Origin: Polytrichum commune
Taxonomy: Eukaryota; Streptophyta; Polytrichopsida; Polytrichales; Polytrichaceae
Direction of reading: 5' to 3'
NCBI GenBank assembly: GCA_950295325.1
Contig: OX485809.1
Location: forward strand, 23,686,001-23,750,000
Length of the DNA: 64,000 nucleotides
The notes beneath the pieces are model-generated. The model was not told where the DNA came from. It made no database searches and saw only the letters and a list, made by a program, of their open reading frames with translations. Shown piece by piece: positions 10,861-22,865 of this stretch (within the stretch, counting starts at the first letter, position 1; each line of letters begins with the position of its first letter). A program made the position numbers and the translations under genes.

Positions 10861-10997
10861 CAGTCAGTTTTCCATGTTTATTAGTTATGTGAAGCAGGTT
10901 AGGTTAGGTTAGGTTAGTTAACTGTTAGACCACCTGGAGTCGGACTGCTACTGGAAGGACCATTACTGGTCAAACATATATGTGAATAATTTCTAAA

Positions 10998-11205
10998 ACA
11001 GTGTCCGGGGAGATTTTTGGGCAATGCTGATCAAATATCCCCAGTGTTCGTCCACCCAGTTACATGTTGCCATCTTCCAAGTTTTTTCCTTTATGGATCT
11101 GAGGTATCTTCCATAGATGCCTCTAAAACGATCCGTTATTTTCCCTGATGTCTTGAACTCCAAAGCGATTTGTTGGCTCTGTCTATAGGACAAAGGCTAT
11201 GCATC
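10998..11205 (-). repeat. Terminal repeat, family CAGTGT-LTIR, copy 2 (inverted)
   Basis: Starts CAGTGTCCGGGGAGATTTTT, then CCCAGTTACATGTTGCCATC, CCTCTAAAACGATCC and CTTGAACTCCAAAGCGATTTG. This is the reverse complement of copy 1, about 140 bp away. The two copies have their CAGTGT ends facing each other, so they look like termini of two neighbouring or rearranged elements and not one element with paired outer ends. Confidence 0.65.
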
Positions 11206-11209
11206 AACT

Positions 11210-12185
11210 TCTTCGTTTCAAGAGCAAATTTCCTAACCACTTTGCGTTCACACTTGGATGTTACTTGTTCTTGTTATTTTTGGTCCACTTTATTTAATGT
11301 GGATGTTAACTATAATTATATATGTGTATGTGTATATGTAAAACTATAATTGCTCCCTAAAATGTATTGAAAGAAATCTAGTTAACTATAGTTATTTCGG
11401 CAGTTCTTGATTATTTATTCTAAAAATTTCGGGTGATATCAAAATCCTTGACCTGCATTTGAGAAGAAGGTGCACAAAATCCAAGAAAGGTTTGGTATAG
11501 TAAATAGCCATGGATTGGCATGAGCAAAGTGGACAACTATAATTGTAGTCTTTCATAGTAAAGGACAGAGCCTCACGGTTCTACCGTTTTCTTGTTTCTC
11601 AAACTCTCCTGGTTCATTTGTACCAAGCGATCGGTTGTCCCCGTTCTGTAACGGAATTTCCAAAACCAAGTTAGAGTCATTGACCACAGTGCTGCTGCTG
11701 CAGGCGAAGGCCTTTCGGGAAACGAGGGCACACTTGCCGCCGCATGCATGAGAAGGCAGGGTAAGCAAGGGCTCCCTTTTCAAGAGCACCTGACAGGCTC
11801 TGGACGAATCCCATGCTCACTGTTCTCGTGGGCTGACTCTGCTAATGCAGCTGCACTTTAATAATGTTATTATCCATTCTAAGCCAGCACTGGAAAACCA
11901 CACTATTATGTATGATGTTGGGTGTCGAGTACTAACTTATTTGGAGTGACACGGTGCTAATTCTTTTTATCACGGACGCACCTTTTTTACCAAGTAAAGT
12001 TGTTAATGTCTTTTGATGTCCAACCAAATAGTTTGACATTTGTTGGTAAAATCAGAGATATGGCACTGTGTATGGGGAATGATTTCCTTCCTGAAGCATG
12101 CCAGCATGTGTCTTTGCATCTGCGTTTCATGGTAAGGTGGAGTGACCTTATTTGGTTTCTTTTTGTTGTTTGTTTGCCTTATACT
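11210..12185. other. No gene recognised
   Basis: Mixed-composition DNA without a supported reading frame. A small block at about 11590-11630 (TTCTCAAACTCTCCTGGTTC) resembles the inner part of the CAGTGT-LTIR repeat near 23030. The element may therefore extend here in degraded form. Nothing else stands out. Confidence 0.4.
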
Positions 12186-12189
12186 ACTT

Positions 12190-12537
12190 AAGATTCATGA
12201 GGTAAGAGGCGCCATACACAAACAATCCATCACAAGGCTAACAGACTTCAAAATACCAAAATCTAACATCAAAACTCTCATGAAAAACATACACCAAAAT
12301 GCCATAAATACTTAACATACCTTGTACTTAACAAAAGAAAACCTAGAGACAATAAACAAAATACCGTCGCACCACCCTAAAACGGGACCGAACATTACAA
12401 ACTAACAGAGCCCACCTCCCACAAGAGGCATAACTCCTCATGTGACAACACGGCTCGCCGTGTTAAACATTTGGATAACGGGCTCACATTCATGCCGGTA
12501 CAATGTACGGGCGTAATTTTTCTTTTCTTTTCTTTTC
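12190..12537 (+). mobile_element. 3' end of a LINE, related to the one at 58-60.5 kb
   Basis: The last 160 bases (AGAGCCCACCTCCCACAAGA, then GGCTCACATTCATGCCGGTA and ACGGGCGTAATTTTT) line up with 60397-60530 (AGAGCCCACCTCATAAGAGG, GGCTCATGAGTCATGCCGGT, TATGGGCGTTATTTTT). Both finish in a short pentamer array: TTTTC units here and TTTTA units at 60.5 kb. A shared 3' end with a variable short-repeat tail is a LINE trait. The plus strand is A- and C-rich like the larger copy. No complete domain is present. Confidence 0.65.
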
Positions 12538-12559
12538 ATGAGGTTGAGATTATGGTGGG

Positions 12560-13540
12560 AAAAGAAGAAGGTGGACAAATGATTCGTGCCCAAACTAAGT
12601 GGATGCAATTTGAGATAAGATGAACAGATGCTTCTTTTAGTCCACGAGAAAGATGGACTAGTAGGCTCATTACAAAACCCTTGTAGTGAGGCTAAGCAAT
12701 CGGTCTTCTCAAATGAGGAACTAGAAGAAATTTGCACGACCTTTTACTCTAAATTGTACGGCGTTCTTGAGGACCATGAAGAGCAATACCCTAAATCTTG
12801 GATCTTGCTCCACAAAAATTCTTAGTTAAAGCCCAACGAATGATGGAGCAACCTATCACTATAAAAGAAGCTAAACAAGGCGGCAAATGCTTTAGCTAGT
12901 GGCAAGAGTCCATATTCGAATGGACTCACCATCAAGTTCTTCATAACTTACTAGAACATTATAGTTTTCTTGTCCTCCCACTTGGGTATATTTTGGACAT
13001 TATTCTCCTTACTCATGAAACATTTAGGTGGGCAGAGGAGTCTAAACAAGATTATATATACCTTAAATTGGACTTTAGCAAAGCATATGGTAGGTTGTCT
13101 TGGGATTTCATGTTCAAAGTCATGGTAAAAACAAGTCTGCCAAGCATATTTGTTAATATGATTCACACCTTTTCTTTCAAAATGTTGAGGACGCTTTACT
13201 TGTTTCATGTTGTCGCGGATGCCCTTCATGCGGTGGTGAAGGCAACTACTAGGGACAACTCGCTCAATTCTCCACTTAGTTTTATACAATGAAAATTCAA
13301 ATATGTTGATGACACCTCTTGTACCATCAAGGTTAAGAAACAAGATGTAGATAAATTGGTTTGGATCCTCCACACTTTCCGCAATGCCTATGGCCCTCAG
13401 ATCAACTACACCAAGAGCATTGCATATTGGTGTATCCAAAGTAATAAACACGTACGGCCAATGGCTTATCATTGGAAATGGAGTGAAAACGGGGGATTGT
13501 CCAAATTGTTGGGGACGGCTTTCGGACTATGTTGAGATAG
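12560..13540 (+). pseudogene. LINE reverse transcriptase fragment (non-LTR), broken
   Basis: Frame pieces read KDGLVGSLQNP, ELEEICTTFYSKLYG and, after frame changes, ANALASGKSPYSNGLTIKFF. The RT palm follows as YIYLKLDFSKAYGRLSWDFM at about 13050-13110, a KLDFSKAYD-type motif with D to G. The catalytic block is YVDDTSCTIK at about 13299-13328. Then come AYGPQINYTKSIAYW and, out of frame, NGGLSKLLGTAFGL. This is the block order of LINE/L1-like plant RTs. Endonuclease and 3' domains are absent. It directly follows the 3' end of a different LINE. Confidence 0.8.
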
Positions 13541-16240
13541 CGTTGCATATCTCAAAGGTGCATGTTATGAGGGCATGGTCTCTTAACTTGTTGCATCCTG
13601 ATTTGGGTTTAATTCTCGGGGGTGACTCCCAAGAGGTTGCTTAATCCTTTATATGAGATAATTGAACATGTTTTAGGCATCATGTTGTAAGATTCAATCT
13701 TGGGATTTGTTGTGTGTATCTCATGGTTTTGGTGTTTGTTAGGTGGGAGAACTAATCGTTGTTGGTTTTCTAGTTTTGATTTGTTGAGCATGAGTAGGGT
13801 GGGGTATTTGATAGTTATCACGTGGGTTTGTTGCATGCATGCATGTACGGGCATTAATGGGATGTAACATTATTCAAATAGGTCAGTAATGATGTTTTTG
13901 TGGATGCTTCCTCGGATGCATGATGTGAGGATGGTGAGTATTACATATTATATGGCATTATTCAAGGGTGCATGTAATATAGAAATTTTTGGACGTAGTA
14001 TTTTTTTCCTTCATTCGTAAGACTTAACATTTACTAAAAGTAATTTGACAAAATGTGAAAATGGTCATTAGATGAGAATAGGAGGCAATTGTTTGGTGGA
14101 AAATAACTATAAATACTCAAGGCATGAGCCTTAGGCAATGCTACAAGAAGGCATGGCAATATGTCACAAGTAGCTTACAAAGCTAAAAGAGTGTAGAATA
14201 ATGCGATAGAGCGCGAGAGCAATAGTCTATGATTTAGATTTTTTTGAAGCAACAACAAATTCTATAGCTATGAGTTAAAATATTAGTCACTCCATCCCCA
14301 ATGATTGGGAGATTGGAAGAGAGATCAAGTTGATCATAGACGATTGAACAATGCATGTGATAGGTTTGTCAGTTGGAAAAATGTCATATCATTTTGATCA
14401 TATGTGATAGGAGAAGACTTTGTTCATTGATAATGTAGCATGTTAACATTATGGAAGTTTTATTGAAATCATTGTGAAAGTTTGTGAAAGTGTAGCCCAT
14501 AAAATGTGATATTAGAGGAGAGGAAATAATTGTTGAGATGCAATAAGTGTGTTAAAGTAGAGAATGAACGAAGAGAAGTATATGAGGTCTAAGAACCTTA
14601 AAATTAGGAGGTAGAATAAATGAGTAATGAGAGTGTTGAAGAAATTGCAAGGAACATTTATACGTATTACGAACGCCTATTGCCAAGATCGAAGAAGAGA
14701 GAGAATATGAGAGGGACAAGAGTGTATCACATGAAGAGGGAAACAATCTAATCACAATGAGGTCACTAGCTATATACTTTTGTAAAGCACGTGTGGTCGG
14801 GGGGTACATAAAGATGGGCTATTTATCGTATTTTGTTAAATGACATCCTATTAGTAGAGAAAATGGTACTTTGAGGTATTTTTCAATATAATATAATATA
14901 CACCCATGAATTTATTTTATATTTTATATTTTATTTGTAAATTGTGCCATTTATCATAATCTTGGAATAGTAACATATATTGATGTTGATTTGTAACAAA
15001 ACGACAACAATACATTGACGGAACTTTCAATTCATAACAATTGTGCTCAATGCCTAAAGCGATGCAATTTGGTGTGGTTACCTTCATAAACATGAACAAA
15101 AGGGGGGGGGGAAACAAAAAAAAAACTAGATAGTTCATACATTCAAGTAATGTGTTAAAAAACAAAACCATATGAACCAACAACATTAGTCAAATATCCA
15201 ACATTATTGTATGCAAAGAATCAAATGCCCAACAATATTGTCTACAATTCTTACAACTATGATTGTCTCACAAATTCATCTAAGCTCTTAGCATCTACGG
15301 GATCAAACGAACAAATCCTCCTATCTAGATCACATTGCATTGTCACATTTGACATAATCGAATCTACATCTACCCACTTACCATATGTTTGATCATAGTG
15401 GAATTTGAGGTGTCATGGAGTAGAGGGAAAATAACATATTATGAATTCAAATGTGGGCATGGAAACTCCCTTTTCAAATGCAATATTTTCTTTCTTTTTT
15501 CTTTATTATGTTTTGGAGGTCAACATGTTGCCTGCATTATTCCCATTTCGTGCCAAATTTCCTCCACATTATTTGAACCCGCCCAATCCACCACATACTA
15601 CTATCAACTCCTTGGAAAATTGAAGTCTCCCTTTGCTATATTTATTGGCAACTTTAATTGTTGAAGAAATTATAGTTGAATAGAAATTCCTTGTAATTGT
15701 ATTTGGTTGGAGGCCCAATCACATATGATATCACACTACACTTAAGGGCATGTGACCACGCTACATGATTTAGGAAGTCTTATGAAACAACCTTAGAACA
15801 CTTCTTTTGGGCTCTCGTAATTTCATGGTCACGGCTCTTGGCTCATGTGTGAAGTGGCCTTAACCCATGATATCTAATATCAATTTCTAAATTGGATGAC
15901 TTTTAGTCAATTGAGGCAATCTCTCATTCAATCTAAATACATTCATTGAATCTCATATAAATTTTTGGTTTGTCCAAATATTACATACCCTACTTTATTA
16001 ATAAAAAGTAAATACCACATATGCATTTCACCTACCCTACTTTGGATATGATATTGTATGGGTCATTTTATCCAAGCTATAATAATTCCAAAATATGTGT
16101 ATATTTTTTTCTTTATTGAACAAAAAGTGTAGAAGGTAGAGCATTAAATTGCTCGTACTTAATAGAAATGTAATGAAAGAGGCATGAGAAACAACAAGGT
16201 TACAACAAGGTTACAACGCTAGTATGAAGAGGGGTGAGAG
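13541..16240. other. No gene recognised; AT-rich intergenic DNA
   Basis: No reading frame with recognisable protein content on either strand. A G9 run followed by A-rich sequence occurs near 15102-15124, and short TATAA- and TTTTATA-type repeats near 14880-14935. I saw no clear termini of an element. Confidence 0.5.
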
Positions 16241-16244
16241 TTAT

Positions 16245-16400
16245 CCTACATTGTTTGTTTGAACCGAAGAAAAGAAGAAAAGCAATAAAAGGCAAAGCAA
16301 GGAGAGCACGAGACCATCTCACTCCAACCATTGTTCATATGCTTTTGTGTATGTATATATGCTTGTGCAATCTCATATCTAGTCCTATTAACTTCCAATA
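16245..16400 (+). repeat. LTR-end-like segment, second copy
   Basis: It shares block order with 3960-4115 (AATAAAAGGCAAAGC, CATCTCACTCCAACCATTG, GCTTGTGCAATC, CCAATAGGTCA). No gypsy pol sequence follows, so it is either a solo or truncated LTR or the start of a heavily decayed element. Confidence 0.45.
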
Positions 16401-19400
16401 GGTCACGGGTTGGGTGAATTTTTATTTTTATTTGTAAATTTTTGGACACAAATTGAAAGAAAAACAATTGGTTGCAAGAAAAGAACCAAAAACAACCACT
16501 TCAGAAGAATTAGCACAAACCGAGGGGACATCAAGAAATAATGCCCATCCGGGGCCTAACCTTCCACATGACCACTAAGTTGTTGTTGGTCATAATAAGA
16601 GTTGGGTGGAATTTAAGGTTATCGATTGGGTGTCCTATGCGTGGATAGGAAAAACACAATGGGATTGGATAGAGGTGCTCTCCACTTAAATAAATGACTA
16701 GTTATGGACATTCTTTTTTTAGGTTCATGTGAGTGACCAAGTGCGAACCTCATGATAAAGTCGCTATAAAGTCTTGTGCTTCACATAAGCATTTTTTAAG
16801 TAAAATCCTAAAGATATTCACAAAATGGACATACCTTGTGTGGATATTTTGTAATCATGTTTTATCATGTGTGGACTTGTGACCCCTTACGACATATCTC
16901 AACTCTTAAAAGTTCAAGAGGCCTACTCTCAGCCTAGTATGGGTCTCAAAGTGTCATATGGAAGAGTATGTGATGGTTTTATATAAAAGTGTAAAAAATA
17001 ATAATGTATTAAATTAACATGTACATGATATGTGTTATTCCAAATATAGCATACATTTATGTATAATGAATCACAAGGAGATTGCAGCTCTTATAATTGA
17101 CCTAGACTCAAACGTACCATGTATATCTAATCATTGTTGTCATGTATAGTTTTATTTTTCACTCTAATTATTTTTACTTGTATTATTTCATATGAATTTA
17201 TTATGTTAGATGTGGATATATTATACTTAAAAAGTAACATTAATTTAATGATTGTTTGGGGTTCGGACAAACCTTCATGCATCTCAAATAACAGCCCCTT
17301 GGTCTTTTAAAGTGCATAATAAATATGATCATATAATGTAGAGAGTGCAAACAACAATTGTCAATGAAACTAAACATTGTTATTTAATCCACACAAGGTA
17401 GTTTTGCACGCGTGTGTTGAATTGATAATAGTTTATATTTTTGTCTTTATAAATATATGTTAGCTAAAATAAATATCAATTAATCTTAGCCCCTACTTAG
17501 GATGCCCTGAGTCCCATAAGGCTCTAGGACATAAGAGTTCAAATAAATGCATGCATGAATATGATAAGTTTTTACTCTCAACCAAATGGATTGCTCAATC
17601 ACGGAGTTTCTCCTGGTCTTGAGTCCTAACGCAAAGCCACCCTTAGACTACAATATCGGGTTGATTGTAACCCTCAAACAAGCCGGTGTATTTTTGAAGG
17701 CATAATGTGATTTTTTTTACAAGCACCCAAGAAGCATCAAAGCTAAATTCTACGTGTCCTATGATATTGGAGCACTATTTTACATCATTTACCACAACGG
17801 AGAAGCAAGACACCAATCGTACATGATTAGATACACAAGCTATGTACCTATTTGAATTTATAAGTGATGTATTAAACAAGCTTTAGAGCCCCGAATATTC
17901 TATTTCACACATACATATCATTAGATTGGAACAATGCAACTAACGAATGGGTATTTTACAACGTGGTCTCTTTCCACATTTTGAACCGAAGTAGCATGAA
18001 GGTCCACTTTACATGAAGAGGGGTTGAGGCCTTCAAATCTAAAGTTGTTTCACACAAAATATTGAGTTGGGGCAAGAAGGGAGGAAACTCTAACACAACC
18101 CCAAGGAAGCAAATTGGGTTTTCATTTTGATTCAACCTTCCTTCGGGCCATGTATGTGTTGTCGTCAATGCATAAAAATATAGATTCACACCATTAGGAT
18201 ATGAATCCCAATGAATGGCCTTAACTCCATCATGTAGAGGTCTTTGAGTTCAATTTATGGATTAGACCAATCACGTGCAAGGAATTACACATGTCAAACC
18301 CTCAATTGACCTAGGCTCCTCATGTACAGTGGCTTGAAGTCAACTTAAACACCTACTTCATGAATCGCCTCTTGGGGCTCTAGGGGTTAACATTAGATAC
18401 TAAAAAAACTAAAATATAGGGGGATGTTATTTCTAAGTTTAATTATATCATCCTAAAATTTTCTAAAGTATCAATCAATAGGCCTCCAGGATTTCCATCA
18501 CTTGTCAATTTTTTTCACACTCATCAAATATCCATTTTTCCATTTTTGACATAACCCTTAAATGCATGGGCAGCCACAAAGTGGTCGATTTCTGGTCAAA
18601 GGGCCAAATCATCAGTTTCAAAACATGTATTGGAGATACTATTTTCAAGAGATGTTTAAGTTAGGTTGCGATGCATCTTTTGACTACCGGGATTTAGCAA
18701 GAGACCTCATTTGTAGATTCTACAACATTGAAAAAATTGAAATTTGAGTGCCCAAAATGCAAATCGAATTCTAGGGATGCTTCAAGCATGTGCTTCTTGT
18801 AACTTTTGTTCCTTTGCGACTTTGTACCTACTGATGAATACATGCTTTCTCTATAACAAATGAAAAATTGGATGAGATTTTCTACTTGCTCATTTTTTAT
18901 TTTATAAAAAATTTATGCGAAAAATTCTAAATAATCCAAATATGGTTCAATCATGTTGAAATCTTGGGTATAGCTTAAAACTACGTTTGCCTACTTATGC
19001 ATGATTCTACTTTAAAATATACGCTCCTTTGAGTAAACAAAAATCATTCATATGCATTGCTTTGACTTTTTGAAATTAGGCTTGGGCATTTAGGGGTTAA
19101 AGAGTGTTGAGTGCATAGGAGGCAACCAACACTTTGGATGACCCAAATGTCAACCACGCAAACAAAGTAGTACATTAATAGCCCACCCACATTTACTGGT
19201 GCGGGCCACCAATAAACGGTAGCTATCATCACCGATTACATTCACTTGCTCTCACTGGTCAAATTGGAGCTAAAAGTGACCCTTACTGGTAGGAGCCATT
19301 CATTGGTGACCCACATCATTAAGCATGGGCACATAATAGCTTATATGCTTTCCCCCACTTAACAACACATGAAGTTCATCTATGGGGCATCACGGAAGCT

Positions 19401-19600
19401 TGGAATCCAAAGAACACCACGGTGAATATGCCAAGTCTCAAATTGGAAGGTAGCAAAAAGGACACAAAGACAAAAAGAAAAGAAAAGAAAAGAAAAAGGC
19501 CCGGGGGGTGGGGCATCGTCATATGTGAGCCATCCTTTACAACCTCCACCAAGCCCATGTCAGCTTCGGCATTCATGAGGGGTCACAAACTCCCGGGTGG
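16401..19600. other. No gene recognised; AT-rich intergenic DNA
   Basis: No supported coding region. There is an ACTGGT-rich patch around 19193-19290 with short inverted similarities and a (AAAAG)n patch at about 19475-19497. The rest has no obvious internal structure by eye. Confidence 0.5.
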
Positions 19601-19607
19601 GCTTATG

Positions 19608-20572
19608 TAATGGACGGGCCTCGTCACTAACGGCTCCTCAAAAGAGCCGCCCGGCTTCAAAAAGAACGTTGGCCTTGCATTTTTGAAGGTTGCTTGTCCA
19701 CAAAACTCATACTCAGTGTGCCTCACCTTCGAGGTCTGGTATGTTTCACTTCCACCTAAAAAATGAGTAATAGACTGGGTTTCATTCCCAAAGTGAAACT
19801 GTCAATAAAGCATGTAAGCCATTTGGAAGTGAGAATCATGAAAGAATAGTCCTCATTAGCAATTAGGTTGTGCTTTTTTGTGGCTTACTATTTGAAAGGG
19901 CCTTTTTCATTTTAAAATCGAGCTTAGAATCTTATGCTAATCCACTTGTCATTTGTGAATTGCTTTGTTCTTTTGAATGTGTATGAATACTTGTAGAAAC
20001 TTAGGCCTTGCACTTAATTATGCTCAGTTACGTTCCATTACGTTTGGTCACGCTTGATTAGTTTTGAAAGTTTATGGATACTTGTGAAAGGGAAATAAAA
20101 ATAAAAATAAAATCATTAAAATATTATAGATGGAATTAGTAGAAATCTCCACAAGTTCATATACATTCAAAAGAACCAGTCGATTCATAAATGACAAGTG
20201 AATTAGCCTAAGATTCTAAGTTCGATCAAAAAAATGACAAAGGCCCTTTCAAATAGTAAGTCACACAAATTATAATCTCATTGTTTCATGAGCATTTGTT
20301 TTTCGTATTTTTCATTTCCAAGTTGATTACATGTTTTATTGATGGCTTCGTTTTGGGAATGAAACCCCGGTCAGTCACTCATTTTCTAAGTGGAAATGAA
20401 CATACACGTATTGGACCTTGAAGTGAGGTGCACTAAAAATGGGTTTGTGGACAAGTTTCCTTCGAGAATTAAATGTTTTTGTTGGGCAAGGCATGTGGGC
20501 AAAAGCACAAGCCCTCTTTTGACGAGTTGTTAGTGACGAGGATGGGTCTAGTCAATTTGGGCATGGGTAAGT
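19608..20572. mobile_element. Foldback element with ~0.4-kb inverted arms
   Basis: The left arm begins GGACGGGCCTCGTCACTAAC and proceeds through CTTGTCCACAAAACTCATAC, TTTCATTCCCAAAGTGAA and CTATTTGAAAGGGCCTTTTT. The right arm holds the reverse complements in reverse order (ending GAGTTGTTAGTGACGAGGAT, preceded by GGGTTTGTGGACAAG, TTTTGGGAATGAAACC and AAAGGCCCTTTCAAATAG). Arms run about 19608-20005 and 20140-20572 around a loop near 20070. No transposase frame is present. Long inverted arms fit a MULE-like or foldback non-autonomous element. No target duplication was established. Confidence 0.7.
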
Positions 20573-22310
20573 ACATCACCTACAACTAGCATAACAAGCA
20601 TTGAGGGCATGCTCTATAATTTATTGGAAATACCAAGTTTATGTGTTTCTTTTTTGTAACATAATATTACTCAACTTCAGTATGAAGCACTAGGATTCCA
20701 ACATTTGGAGGATTTATTCTTGAATATAATGCGGGGTCAATAACACGACTCATTGGTTGAGAAATGTTGTGAAGATCAAGAGGATTCCAATGCATTAAAG
20801 ATGACATCGTTTGGACACCGTATGCAAAAGTTATGAAGGTCAAAGCTTCATTGAAGGCCACCTATAACCAACATTTTTTTTGAATGTTTGTCTGGTGTAC
20901 ATCTTCATAATCACTATGTACCTATTGTACAAGAATTATAGGCATCTATTTTGGGTATACTTAGCTTGGGATGTGGGGTCTTGTAGTAAGTGCTTTCAAT
21001 TGGTTAATAAGTGTGAATTACAAACACATGACCAAATTATCATAGAGTTTTTTCTTAATCAAAATAGTATTTTTAAACTTATAGAGCCTCCCATTTATGC
21101 TTGTTGTTGAACCTAAGATAGTGTTTGATTTAGTTTTAACACTTAGTCCAATCTCGTAGTAATATGTGTTCTATTGTCGTTCATGTTCTTGATTATAAAC
21201 TTTGACATATACCACTAAGATATAGATGTATGACTAAGCAGATGGACCACATAAGATCCATATTCCTTAATAGGAAATGTGGTTATTTTCAACATGGACC
21301 AAAATGACCCAACAATGTTGTGTTGAAAGGGGTGTATTGAAAGCAACAAATTTTGTGTGAAAACACTTGAGGGTCAAACTATGAATCCAATTTGTTGATG
21401 CAACTCCAAACGTTTTCAAGCACATGATGCCTACCGTTCAAAAAAATATATCTCATTTAATTTGCATTTGTGTCTTTGAGTAACATAAACACGCCCTATT
21501 TGGTTACCTTTCACAAAATTGAAAAGACTGCACATTTACAAATTTAGTTAAAAAATACATGATCAATCCCATACAATAACAGAGCTAATATTTGATTTTG
21601 TAAATTACCAAAATCCATTGACAATGACTCATAAGAAGATCACATAGGTCCTTGCCTCCCACCCCAATTATGATGATTGTTGAGCTCAAAATGGTTAATA
21701 ATAATATATGACCAAATAGTCCAATAGCTTTTGAACATATGTCTTTATAGTATCCATCCTCTAAACCACACCTCATTACACATCTCTCAAGTATAGCTTT
21801 CCAATCAAGACAACCATTTCAATTAGATACATTTAATCAGGTCACTAACATGGAACCCCAAGTTCTCGAAAGGGAATTTCACCCTTGACTTGCTCATTAT
21901 GGTGAGGAAGCTTGAAACTAATAAACAACTAGCAAAGGGTCATAAAGTGGATCTCGATTGTGATTGAATATTTCATAAAACTTTGACATGTTGAAAATTT
22001 GGGTTCTAGGTTCAAATAATTTCAGTAGTCGTTCACACCAAATATTGCCATTACGGTGGGTTCGTAATTAAGCAATGCTTCTCATCATGTTCAATGGGCG
22101 TACGCATTTCCCACACACAAAGAATTGCAATATTCAAGGTCCGTGTCGTTTAAAGTATTTTGTGTCACTTGTTGTTCAAGAATCACGCAATCTATATATA
22201 TACATTTAAAACTTAGAAAGCAAGGTTTCAACAAATACAATCACTTTTGCCCCAAAATGTCCAAAGGTACGTAGTTGACTTTTCTTTCTTGAAATTAAAA
22301 CCTTATAGTA
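20573..22310. other. No gene recognised
   Basis: AT-rich, no recognisable protein on either strand. No tandem or inverted arrays were noticed. Confidence 0.5.
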
Positions 22311-22313
22311 TAA

Positions 22314-22861
22314 GGGCCAAGTTCCATGTGCCGGTCCCGGTCCGTTTTTTTCAAAATAAATGGGTGGGCCGGTGAAAAGAGGGTGGTGCCATGTGCCCAT
22401 CCCTCCCACCCAAGGACAGGCACCCCCTATGGATGGGTGTCCCACATTTTGTGTTATGCAAGAACGGGTGCCAAAGGACCGGCGGTCCTAACGGTCACAA
22501 GAAGGACATGTGCCGGTTAGAAAGCTCCGGTGACCGGATCGGCCGGTCACCTATGGTACACCCTTGGATACTAAAGGCCACTTTGTTCTTCTCGTCCCTT
22601 CTTTTGAGGAGTACTCCTAGGGAACGTGTATTTTATGATGTTTTTAGAATCTAGATGACCTTCATTGCCGGTGACCTTCATAAAGTGTCAAGTCTTATCA
22701 CTCACCAAATTTAGTTAGAAAGTAGGAAATCGGAAAAAACCGGCACCCCACATAGAAGTACCCCTCCATAAAATGGGTGACATCACCCATTTTTTGGATG
22801 ATGTCACCCGTTTCTCACCCATTTAAAAAACGGACCGGGACCGGCACATGGAACTTGGCCC
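22314..22861. mobile_element. PIF/Harbinger (Tourist-like) MITE with TAA target duplication
   Basis: The left end GGGCCAAGTTCCATGTGCCG is matched by its exact reverse complement at the right end. Identity continues through CCGGTCCGTTTTTT, giving about 37 bp of near-perfect terminal inverted repeat. TAA occurs immediately outside both ends (22311-22313 and 22862-22864), the 3-bp duplication typical of PIF/Harbinger. The 548-bp interior is GC-richer than its surroundings and contains repeated GGTCCGG/CCGGTC pieces and a GATGTCACCC inverted pair. It has no transposase. The near-identical termini suggest a recent insertion compared with its neighbours. Confidence 0.85.
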
Positions 22862-22865
22862 TAAA

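Noticed and set aside
10896-10916. Four GGTTA units resembling a telomeric (TTAGG)n repeat
   Set aside because: Too short, of the insect-type pentamer and not the plant heptamer, and located beside a transposon end. Best read as a chance microsatellite.
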